Below, piece after piece: positions 1 to 6,950 of a stretch of 6,950 bases of DNA (positions are counted from its first letter, which is position 1; the number at the start of each line of letters is the position of its first letter). A program made the translations under genes and the position numbers. Source of the DNA: Legionella genomosp. 1 (GTDB lineage: Bacteria; Pseudomonadota; Gammaproteobacteria; Legionellales; Legionellaceae). The DNA is taken from NCBI GenBank assembly GCA_945901145.1, contig CAMDJY010000083.1, forward strand, positions 1 to 6,950, read 5' to 3'. The notes under the pieces are model-generated. The model searched no databases. It saw only the letters and a list, made by a program, of their open reading frames with translations, and was not told the DNA's origin.

Positions 1-3000
1 ACAGTTTGTCATATCAAATCTAATGAATTTCATATTGACTTAATTCCTGCCCGATTAAGGGGAGAAATTGCCCTGTTTAATATTATTAATCCGGCAACAG
101 GTGAAGTTATTGTAGAGCAGGGACGTAGAATTACAACACGTCATATTAATACCATGGAAAAAGAAAATATGAAGGACCTCGTTGTCCCTCGGGATTATTT
201 AACTGGTAAAGTCCTTGCAAAAGATATCATCGATACCTTGACCGGTGAATCACTGGCATTAGCCAATGGCGAAGTTACTAATGAATTGCTCGTTAAATTA
301 ACTCAGCACGATATTCATCAATTTGAGATGATTTACACCAACGACCTCGATCATGGCTCTTACATTTCTGATACGTTAAGAGTTGATTCAGCGACTTCAC
401 AGCTTGATGCACTGGTTGAAATATATCGGATGATGCGTCCCGGCGAACCACCGACGAAAGAGGCGGCTGAAGCACTTTTTAAAAATTTATTCTTTACCGA
501 AGAACGCTATGATTTGTCTGCTGTTGGCCGGATGAAATTTAATCGCCGCGTTGGCAGAAAAGAAGATACGGGCCTAGGCATTTTAACAAAAGAAGATATT
601 CTTGCGGTGATCAAAACGTTGATTGATATCCGTAATGGTCATGGCATGGTTGATGATATTGATCATTTAGGTAACCGGCGTGTACGTAGTGTAGGCGAAA
701 TGGCTGAAAATCAATTCCGGGTTGGGCTTGTTCGCGTTGAGCGTGCGGTTAAAGAGCGCTTAAGCTTAGCTGAGTCAGAAAACTTAATGCCTCAAGATTT
801 GATTAATGCAAAACCTGTGTCAGCTGCCGTTAAAGAATTTTTTGGTTCGAGCCAACTTTCACAGTTTATGGACCAAGTCAATCCTCTTTCTGGCGTGACG
901 CATAAACGACGTGTTTCAGCGCTGGGCCCAGGCGGGTTAACTCGTGAACGTGCAGGGTTTGAAGTACGTGACGTACACACTACCCATTACGGTCGTGTTT
1001 GTCCAATTGAAACACCAGAAGGACCTAATATTGGATTAATTAATTCGCTTTCTATTTATGCACGGACCAATGCGTATGGCTTTATCGAAACCCCTTGTCG
1101 TAAAGTTATCGATGGACATGTGACGGAAGAAGTTGAGTATTTATCAGCGATTGAAGAAGTTGATCAATACATTGCTCAATCAAACGTTGCTTTAGATAAA
1201 AAAGGTAAAATATTAGCCGATCTAGTTCCATGTCGCCATGAAAATGAGTTTTCTTTGACGACGCCAGACAAAATAAATTATATGGATATTTCACCCAAGC
1301 AGATTGTTTCAGTTGCTGCATCGCTCATTCCTTTTTTAGAGCATGATGATGCAAACAGAGCGCTCATGGGTTCAAACATGCAACGTCAAGCAGTGCCGAC
1401 CTTACGTGCTGAAAAGCCACTTGTTGGGACTGGCATGGAGCGTATTGTTGCCTCCGACTCCGGTGTTTCAGTCGTTGCGAAACGTGGTGGTGTTATTGAC
1501 TTAGTTGACGCCTCGCGCATAGTTGTTCGCGTCAATGATGATGAAACCACCGCAGGAGAAACTGGAGTAGATATTTATAATCTGATGAAGTATTTTAGGT
1601 CTAACCAAGATACTTGTATTAATCAAATTCCAATAGTTAAAAAAGGCGATTTTATCCAACGAGGTGATATCTTAGCTGATGGACCTTGTACGGATATGGG
1701 CGAACTGGCTCTGGGCCAGAATTTGCTTGTGGCATTTATGCCCTGGAATGGATACAACTTCGAGGATTCTATTTTAATCTCAGAGCGCGTTGTCCAAGAT
1801 GATCGCTTTACCAGTATTCATATCGAAGAACTGACGTGCATAGCACGCGACACAAAATTGGGAACTGAAGAAATTACAGCAGATATTCCTAACGTGGGTG
1901 AGTCTGCACTAGCGAGTTTGGATGAATCCGGTGTCGTCTACATTGGGGCTGAAGTTAGTGCTGGAGCTATTCTTGTTGGAAAAGTGACGCCGAAAGGCGA
2001 GACTCAATTAACCCCAGAAGAAAAATTGCTTCGTGCAATTTTTGGTGAAAAAGCTTCTGATGTTAAAGATTCGTCACTTCGAGTTCCATCCGGCATGAAT
2101 GGAACGGTAATTGATGTTCAAGTGTTTACACGTGATGGTCTTGAAAAAGACGCGAGAGCAAAAAGTATTGAAGAAGAACATCTCGCTCGAATTCGTAAAG
2201 ATTTGATAGATGAGCGCAGAATTCGTGAAGAAGATATCTTCCAGCGCGTTTATAATCTTCTCATAAGTAAAGTTGCAACGGGTGGCCCGAATGGCTTAAA
2301 GTCAGGAACAGCGATTAACCATGAGTATTTGACTAAAATTCCTCGTGAAAAATGGTTTGATATTCGAATTAAAGATGAAGGCCTCAGTCAACAGTTAGAG
2401 CAGTCTTCTAAACAACTCGAGTTATTAGTTAAAGAAATGGAAAAACGCTTTAACGAAGGTCGCAAAAAAATAGTTCAAGGTGATGATCTTGCTCCTGGTG
2501 TATTAAAGATTGTTAAAGTATATCTTGCTGTGAAGCGTCGAATTCAACCTGGTGATAAAATGGCCGGACGCCACGGAAACAAAGGGGTAATTTCGATTGT
2601 AGTTCCAATGGAAGATATGCCTTATATGGAAGATGGAACCCCTGTTGATATCGTTCTAAATCCGCTTGGTGTTCCATCTCGTATGAACATTGGTCAGGTT
2701 TTAGAAACCCATCTGGGTCTTGCTGCCAAAGGACTCGGGAAGCGTATCGCAGAGCTGCTCGATAAAAAGGCATCAATGGATGAGATTAAGTCATACTTAT
2801 TGAAGATTTATAATCATGATGGACAGCAGCGACTCAATCTTGATTGCCTGAATGACGATGAGTTGCGAGTACTTGCAAATAATCTTCGTGCAGGCGTGCC
2901 TATGGCAACTCCTGTATTTGATGGTGCGTCCGAACATGAAATCAAGGCGATGTTGCACTTAGCTGGTTTGCCCGCCAACGGTAAAACCATGTTGCTAGAT

Positions 3001-3387
3001 GGACGCACAGGACGAACTTTTGATAATCCGGTAACTGTCGGGTATATGTACATGCTGAAATTAAATCATCTAGTTGATGATAAGATGCACGCTCGTTCCA
3101 CTGGCTCGTATAGTTTGGTGACACAGCAACCTTTAGGGGGTAAAGCCCAATTTGGGGGGCAGCGCTTTGGAGAAATGGAGGTCTGGGCACTTGAAGCATA
3201 TGGTGCAGCGTATACATTGCAAGAAATGTTAACGGTGAAATCAGACGATGTGGCGGGTCGTACGAAGATTTATAAAAACATTGTTGATGGTGATCATCGT
3301 ATGGATCCAGGTATGCCGGAATCGTTCAATGTCTTATTGAAAGAGATTCGTGCGCTTGGAATCGATATAGAATTGGATCACAACTAA
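1..3387 (+). CDS. rpoB: RNA polymerase beta subunit, 5'-truncated by window edge
   Basis: Beta subunit of DNA-directed RNA polymerase, which with beta-prime forms the catalytic cleft for transcription in the cytoplasm. The frame is open from base 1 to TAA at 3385-3387 (1128 codons). The true start lies upstream: the codons before the ATG at 154 already read as beta ([14 protein letters not shown]), so that ATG is internal. Alignment from memory places codon 1 near E. coli residue 226, in the beta-i4 region. The rifampicin pocket follows at 841-939 ([23 protein letters not shown]). Then come NMQRQAVP, the [11 protein letters not shown] segment, and the beta-i9 insertion at about 2131-2466, roughly 13 residues longer than in E. 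coli. [12 protein letters not shown] holds the active-centre lysines, E. coli K1065 (2557-2559) and K1073 (2581-2583). [12 protein letters not shown] holds H1237 (3067-3069). The C-terminal clamp segment is intact and ends in ELDHN. rpoC follows closely, as in the usual rplKAJL-rpoBC operon. Identity is certain. Confidence 0.99.
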   Translation, partial: TVCHIKSNEFHIDLIPARLRGEIALFNIINPATGEVIVEQGRRITTRHINTMEKENMKDLVVPRDYLTGKVLAKDIIDTLTGESLALANGEVTNELLVKLTQHDIHQFEMIYTNDLDHGSYISDTLRVDSATSQLDALVEIYRMMRPGEPPTKEAAEALFKNLFFTEERYDLSAVGRMKFNRRVGRKEDTGLGILTKEDILAVIKTLIDIRNGHGMVDDIDHLGNRRVRSVGEMAENQFRVGLVRVERAVKERLSLAESENLMPQDLINAKPVSAAVKEFFGSSQLSQFMDQVNPLSGVTHKRRVSALGPGGLTRERAGFEVRDVHTTHYGRVCPIETPEGPNIGLINSLSIYARTNAYGFIETPCRKVIDGHVTEEVEYLSAIEEVDQYIAQSNVALDKKGKILADLVPCRHENEFSLTTPDKINYMDISPKQIVSVAASLIPFLEHDDANRALMGSNMQRQAVPTLRAEKPLVGTGMERIVASDSGVSVVAKRGGVIDLVDASRIVVRVNDDETTAGETGVDIYNLMKYFRSNQDTCINQIPIVKKGDFIQRGDILADGPCTDMGELALGQNLLVAFMPWNGYNFEDSILISERVVQDDRFTSIHIEELTCIARDTKLGTEEITADIPNVGESALASLDESGVVYIGAEVSAGAILVGKVTPKGETQLTPEEKLLRAIFGEKASDVKDSSLRVPSGMNGTVIDVQVFTRDGLEKDARAKSIEEEHLARIRKDLIDERRIREEDIFQRVYNLLISKVATGGPNGLKSGTAINHEYLTKIPREKWFDIRIKDEGLSQQLEQSSKQLELLVKEMEKRFNEGRKKIVQGDDLAPGVLKIVKVYLAVKRRIQPGDKMAGRHGNKGVISIVVPMEDMPYMEDGTPVDIVLNPLGVPSRMNIGQVLETHLGLAAKGLGKRIAELLDKKASMDEIKSYLLKIYNHDGQQRLNLDCLNDDELRVLANNLRAGVPMATPVFDGASEHEIKAMLHLAGLPANGKTMLLDGRTGRTFDNPVTVGYMYMLKLNHLVDDKMHARSTGSYSLVTQQPLGGKAQFGGQRFGEMEVWALEAYGAAYTLQEMLTVKSDDVAGRTKIYKNIVDGDHRMDPGMPESFNVLLKEIRALGIDIELDHN
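841..939 (+). other. rpoB: Rifampicin-binding region of RpoB, susceptible-type residues
   Basis: This segment encodes the main rifampicin-resistance region, E. coli residues about 506-538. The contact positions have their common wild-type identities: L511 (856), S512 (859), Q513 (862), F514 (865), D516 (871), H526 (901), R529 (910), S531 (916) and L533 (922). Differences from E. coli are N518V (877), E523G (892), I524V (895) and I530V (913). I take these as lineage variation, since no classic resistance change is present. The second cluster further on (P564, I572) and R687 are also wild-type. Confidence 0.85.
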
Positions 3388-3412
3388 AACGTTTTTTTTT
3401 GGAGGCATAACT
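3388..3412 (+). other. rpoB-rpoC intergenic gap with nine-T run
   Basis: The gap is 25 bases between the rpoB stop and the TTG, or 64 bases if rpoC begins at the ATG at 3452. It contains a run of nine T (3392-3400) directly before the Shine-Dalgarno. AAAACGTTTT at 3386-3395 is a perfect 10-base palindrome but has no loop and only one C-G step on each side, so it is not a credible intrinsic terminator. No promoter-like -35/-10 pair was seen. The spacing fits one polycistronic rpoBC message. Confidence 0.7.
3401..3405 (+). promoter_or_regulatory. Shine-Dalgarno sequence for rpoC (GGAGG)
   Basis: GGAGG is followed by the 7-base spacer CATAACT and then TTG at 3413, which is ideal spacing for a ribosome binding site. 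This is what favours the TTG start. From here to the in-frame ATG at 3452 the distance is 46 bases, too far for it to serve that codon. The bases just before the ATG (GCACCGGTTGTC) show only a weak purine run further up (AAGAAAAG). Confidence 0.8.
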
Positions 3413-6400
3413 TTGGCTAGCATCGAACCAGTAAGAAAAGCACCGGTTGTCATGAGTGATTTACTTGGCATGCTTAAACAACATGGCCAGACAGAAGAGT
3501 TTGATCAGATTCAGATTCGTCTAGCTTCTCCTGAACTTATTCGCTCTTGGTCTTATGGTGAAGTTAAGAAACCAGAGACCATTAATTACCGAACGTTTAA
3601 ACCTGAACGTGACGGATTATTTTGCGCAAAAACCTTCGGTCCTGTAAAAGACTATGAATGTTTGTGCGGTAAGTATAAGCGATTAAAACATCGTGGTGTC
3701 ATTTGCGAAAAATGTGGGGTTGAACTTGCATTAGCAAAAGTTCGTCGTGAACGCATGGGTCATATTGAGTTGGCTAGTCCTGTGGCACACATATGGTTCT
3801 TAAAGTCGTTACCATCGCGTATTGGCTTGCTCTTAGATATGACTTTAAGAGATATTGAGCGTGTCCTTTATTTTGAAGCTTTTGTTGTTGTTGATCCAGG
3901 CATGACTGAACTTGAGCGCGGACAACTATTGAATGATGAAGTTTATCTTGATGCAATGGAGCAATACGGCGATGAGTTTGATGCCCGCATGGGTGCTGAA
4001 GCAATTCGTGATTTACTTCGACAAATCAATCTTAAAGAAGAAATTAAATCGCTACGCGAAGAATTACCAACAACTAATTCAGAAACCAAAGTCAAGAAAA
4101 TAACTAAGCGACTGAAGTTACTAGAAGCATTCTATGAGTCTGGGAATAAACCAGAGTGGATGATCATGAGTGTTCTTCCCGTGCTGCCACCTGATTTGAG
4201 GCCGCTAGTTCCCTTGGATGATGGTGGACGTTTTGCTACCTCAGATTTGAATGATTTATATCGTCGTGTGATTAATCGTAATAATCGTTTGAAACGTTTA
4301 CTGGATCTTAACGCGCCGGATATTATCGTTCGTAATGAAAAACGAATGTTACAAGAAGCTGTTGATGCGCTTTTAGACAATGGTCGTCGCGGGCGAGCAA
4401 TCACTGGAAGTAATAAACGACCACTAAAATCACTTGCAGATATGATCAAAGGTAAACAAGGTCGTTTCCGTCAGAATTTATTAGGTAAACGTGTTGATTA
4501 CTCTGGACGTTCAGTGATTGTTGTCGGCCCAACATTACGCTTGCATCAGTGTGGATTGCCCAAAAAAATGGCGTTAGAATTATTTAAACCCTTTATTTTT
4601 AGCAAGCTAGAATTTCGTGGTTTGGCTACGACAATTAAAGCCGCCAAAAAAATGGTTGAACGCGAAGAGCCTGTGGTTTGGGATATTTTGGAGGATGTTA
4701 TCCGTGAGCATCCTATCTTATTGAACCGCGCGCCTACTCTACATCGCTTGGGTATTCAAGCATTTGAGCCAGTATTAATCGAAGGCAAAGCCATCCAACT
4801 TCATCCGTTGGTTTGTACCGCCTACAACGCTGATTTCGACGGCGACCAAATGGCAGTGCACGTACCCCTAACGCTTGAAGCTCAGCTTGAAGCCCGGTCG
4901 TTGATGATGTCTACCAAAAATATTCTTTCACCTGCAAGTGGAGAACCTATTATTGTTCCGAGCCAAGACGTTGTGCTTGGTTTGTATTATTTAACGCGGG
5001 AACGTATTAATGCGAAGGGTGAGGGTAAAATTTTTGCCAGCACACAAGAAGCAAAAAACTTCTACGAGCAAGGGTTTGTAGATATTCATGCAAAAATTAA
5101 AGTTAGAATTTTTCCAGATGAAGCAGCTCCCACTAAGTACGAATTAATCGAAACTACTGTGGGCCGAGCGATATTGTCTGATATTCTTCCTAAAACGCTA
5201 CCATTTTCATTGATTAATCGATCGATGACTAAAAAAACTATTTCTAAAGTTCTGGATCATTGCTATAGAACCTTAGGCCTTAAAGAAGCCGTGATATTTG
5301 CTGATCATCTGATGTATATGGGTTTTGAATATGCAACACGCGCTGGCGCCTCAATCGGCATCGATGACATGGTGATTCCAGAGGATAAGGCTGAAATTAT
5401 TGAGCAGGCTGATAACGAAGTACGGGAAATCGAATCTCAATTCCGTTCAGGCTTAGTGACTAACGGTGAGCGTTACAACAAAGTGATTGACATCTGGTCT
5501 AGAACCAGTGAGCTTGTTGCTAAATCAATGATGGCGAAAATCGCTACAGAAGAAGTTATAGACCGTCACGGTAAAGTGACTCGTCAGGATTCATTTAACC
5601 CAATTTTTATGATGGCTGACTCCGGAGCTAGAGGTTCTGCAGCGCAGATTCGACAGCTTGCAGCGATGCGAGGATTGATGTCTGCACCAGACGGCTCGAT
5701 TATTGAAACGCCAATTACTGTAAACTTCCGTGAAGGTTTGAACGTATTTCAATACTTTATTTCTACCCACGGTGCCCGCAAAGGGTTGGCGGATACTGCG
5801 TTAAAAACTGCAAATTCGGGATATTTAACTCGTCGTCTTGTTGATGTTGCACAAGATGTTGTTATTACAGAGCTTGACTGCGGAACTTCAGAAGGTATAT
5901 TGATGCAGCCATTGATTGAAGGTGGCGATATTGTTGAACCTCTTCATGAACGGGTTTTGGGACGAGTGGTTTCCGCCGATGTGTTCATTCCAAACCAAGA
6001 AGAACCTGTGGTTACAGCGGGTACTTTGTTAGACGAGATATGGGTTGAACATCTTGAAAAACTGGGAATTGACCAAATTCAGGTTCGTTCCCCAATAACT
6101 TGTCAAACACGCTTTGGTCTTTGCGCTAAATGCTATGGCCGGGATTTAGCTCGAGGGCATTTGGTGAATACGGGTGAAGCTGTTGGTATTATTGCTGCAC
6201 AGTCAATTGGTGAGCCAGGAACGCAGTTGACTATGCGTACGTTCCATATTGGAGGTGCTGCATCTAGAGCGACAGCTGCGAATAATATCCAAATTAAAAA
6301 TAAGGGTGTGATTCGATTACATAACATTAAAACCGTAACTCACGATAATAGTAAGCTCGTAGCTGTTTCACGTTCAGGAGAAGTTACCATTGCCGATGAA

Positions 6401-6950
6401 TTTGGGCGTGAGCGTGAGCGTTACAAACTTCCTTATGGTGCAGTGCTTACAGTTAAAGATCACTCAGCTGTCGAAGCAGGACAGGTTATTGCAACCTGGG
6501 ATCCCCATACACACCCAGTGATATCAGAAGTTAGCGGACGCTTGAAATTTGTTGACCTTGTAGAAGGGTTAACAATGAATCGACAAACTGATGAGCTGAC
6601 TGGATTAAGCAATATTGTCGTGATTGATGCGAAGCAGAGAAGTGCTGCCGGTAAAGATTTACGTCCCCTTGTCAAGTTGGTATCCGATAAAGGCAGTGAG
6701 ATTTTTATTGCTGGCACGAATGTTCCTGCACAGTACTATTTGCCAGTTGATGCAATTATTAATTTTGAAGATGGACAAGCCGTGAATGTCGGAGATGTTA
6801 TCGCGAGGATTCCGCAAGAACGAACAAAGACACGGGATATTACAGGAGGTTTACCACGAGTTGCCGATCTATTTGAAGCTCGCAAACCTAAAGATGCAGC
6901 TGTCATGGCGGAAATTTCAGGGATTGTTAATTTTGGTAAAGAAACCAAAG
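3413..6950 (+). CDS. rpoC: RNA polymerase beta-prime subunit, 3'-truncated by window edge
   Basis: Beta-prime subunit of RNA polymerase, carrying the catalytic Mg-binding Asp triad. Numbering below counts from the ATG at 3452, which aligns with E. coli M1. Zinc site 1 is C70/C72/C85/C88 ([14 protein letters not shown]). Then come the lid (about 4202-4249), clamp helices, rudder (from 4379), switch 2 (about 4442-4501) and the catalytic NADFDGD at 4826-4846. Next are the F-loop and bridge helix (about 5663-5850, with [18 protein letters not shown]), and zinc site 2 (Cys at 5879, 6101, 6122 and 6131). The trigger loop (TMRTFHIGG, Met at 6233, His at 6245) contains SI3 from about 6266 to 6825, followed by [16 protein letters not shown]. 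About 1165 of some 1400 residues are present, and the C-terminus lies beyond the window. I chose TTG at 3413 because GGAGG sits 7 bases upstream. It adds 13 residues before the family-typical ATG, whose own upstream sequence is weak, so the start is less certain than the identity. One extra Asp lies in the lid. Confidence 0.98.
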   Translation, partial: MASIEPVRKAPVVMSDLLGMLKQHGQTEEFDQIQIRLASPELIRSWSYGEVKKPETINYRTFKPERDGLFCAKTFGPVKDYECLCGKYKRLKHRGVICEKCGVELALAKVRRERMGHIELASPVAHIWFLKSLPSRIGLLLDMTLRDIERVLYFEAFVVVDPGMTELERGQLLNDEVYLDAMEQYGDEFDARMGAEAIRDLLRQINLKEEIKSLREELPTTNSETKVKKITKRLKLLEAFYESGNKPEWMIMSVLPVLPPDLRPLVPLDDGGRFATSDLNDLYRRVINRNNRLKRLLDLNAPDIIVRNEKRMLQEAVDALLDNGRRGRAITGSNKRPLKSLADMIKGKQGRFRQNLLGKRVDYSGRSVIVVGPTLRLHQCGLPKKMALELFKPFIFSKLEFRGLATTIKAAKKMVEREEPVVWDILEDVIREHPILLNRAPTLHRLGIQAFEPVLIEGKAIQLHPLVCTAYNADFDGDQMAVHVPLTLEAQLEARSLMMSTKNILSPASGEPIIVPSQDVVLGLYYLTRERINAKGEGKIFASTQEAKNFYEQGFVDIHAKIKVRIFPDEAAPTKYELIETTVGRAILSDILPKTLPFSLINRSMTKKTISKVLDHCYRTLGLKEAVIFADHLMYMGFEYATRAGASIGIDDMVIPEDKAEIIEQADNEVREIESQFRSGLVTNGERYNKVIDIWSRTSELVAKSMMAKIATEEVIDRHGKVTRQDSFNPIFMMADSGARGSAAQIRQLAAMRGLMSAPDGSIIETPITVNFREGLNVFQYFISTHGARKGLADTALKTANSGYLTRRLVDVAQDVVITELDCGTSEGILMQPLIEGGDIVEPLHERVLGRVVSADVFIPNQEEPVVTAGTLLDEIWVEHLEKLGIDQIQVRSPITCQTRFGLCAKCYGRDLARGHLVNTGEAVGIIAAQSIGEPGTQLTMRTFHIGGAASRATAANNIQIKNKGVIRLHNIKTVTHDNSKLVAVSRSGEVTIADEFGRERERYKLPYGAVLTVKDHSAVEAGQVIATWDPHTHPVISEVSGRLKFVDLVEGLTMNRQTDELTGLSNIVVIDAKQRSAAGKDLRPLVKLVSDKGSEIFIAGTNVPAQYYLPVDAIINFEDGQAVNVGDVIARIPQERTKTRDITGGLPRVADLFEARKPKDAAVMAEISGIVNFGKETK
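4826..4846 (+). other. rpoC: Catalytic NADFDGD motif of RpoC
   Basis: The heptad NADFDGD holds the three aspartates that bind the catalytic Mg ion of RNA polymerase (E. coli D460, D462, D464), here encoded at 4832, 4838 and 4844. Counted from the ATG at 3452 the first Asp is residue 461, one more than in E. coli. That offset is fully explained by the single extra Asp in the lid upstream, so the rest of the N-terminal 460 residues aligns without net gaps. Confidence 0.95.

Noticed and set aside
154..156. ATG at 154 as the start of rpoB
   Set aside because: The frame is open from base 1, and the 51 codons before this ATG align with internal RpoB sequence (RLRGE, GRRIT). The real start is outside the window.
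877..915. Four differences from E. coli in the rifampicin region as possible resistance changes
   Set aside because: They are at 518, 523, 524 and 530, with conservative or lineage-type residues. The main resistance positions (513, 516, 526, 531, 533) are wild-type.
2131..2466. Beta-i9 insertion about 13 residues longer than in E. coli, with [17 protein letters not shown]
   Set aside because: Pseudomonas RpoB, as I recall it, has a very similar stretch (GGPGLKKGTTITDEYL). This is therefore a known lineage form and the shorter E. coli version is the derived one.
2513..2776. Open frames on the minus strand across rpoB and rpoC (for example 2513-2776, 2942-3217, 4132-4449, 6460-6717)
   Set aside because: They lie entirely antisense to strongly conserved coding sequence, show no recognisable domains, and have the length expected by chance opposite a real gene.
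3386..3400. Palindrome AAAACGTTTT followed by T run as an intrinsic terminator between rpoB and rpoC
   Set aside because: The palindrome has no loop and almost no G-C pairs, so it cannot form a stable hairpin. Termination here would also cut off an essential gene.
6266..6825. Large insertion inside the beta-prime trigger loop
   Set aside because: This is SI3, present in E. coli and other gammaproteobacteria at the same position and of similar length.

Overview
The window lies inside the core RNA polymerase operon of a gammaproteobacterium. It holds two large genes on the + strand and almost nothing else: rpoB (beta subunit), cut by the left edge, and rpoC (beta-prime subunit), cut by the right edge. 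Both read through without a frameshift or internal stop, and every catalytic motif I looked for is present. The right edge stops rpoC about five sixths of the way along, so the absence of a stop codon there comes from the window boundary.

Organism. Beta carries the proteobacterial insertions (the tail of beta-i4, and beta-i9), and beta-prime carries the large SI3 insertion in the trigger loop. Base composition looks AT-leaning, roughly 40% G+C by eye. The beta-i9 insertion is about 13 residues longer than in E. coli and resembles the Pseudomonas/Legionella form as I recall it. Lineage residues in beta (V and G in the rifampicin region, HTTHYGR) and beta-prime ([36 protein letters not shown]) fit my memory of Legionella. 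My best estimate is Legionella or a close relative in the Legionellales. This was judged from memory, not by a search.

Layout. Positions 1-3387: rpoB from about E. coli residue 226 to its stop. Positions 3388-3412: a 25-base gap with a run of nine T and a GGAGG Shine-Dalgarno. Positions 3413-6950: rpoC, with a probable TTG start and an in-frame ATG 39 bases further on that matches the usual family start. The two subunits together form the active-site cleft of RNA polymerase. Their tight co-directional spacing fits the usual co-transcription, which gives near-equal synthesis. No promoter, terminator, tRNA, mobile element, CRISPR array or long repeat was seen.

This is an ordinary housekeeping locus and I found no new system in it. 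The points most worth a second look are small: an extra Asp in the beta-prime lid loop, a few substitutions at usually invariant beta-prime positions, and the start-codon question for rpoC.
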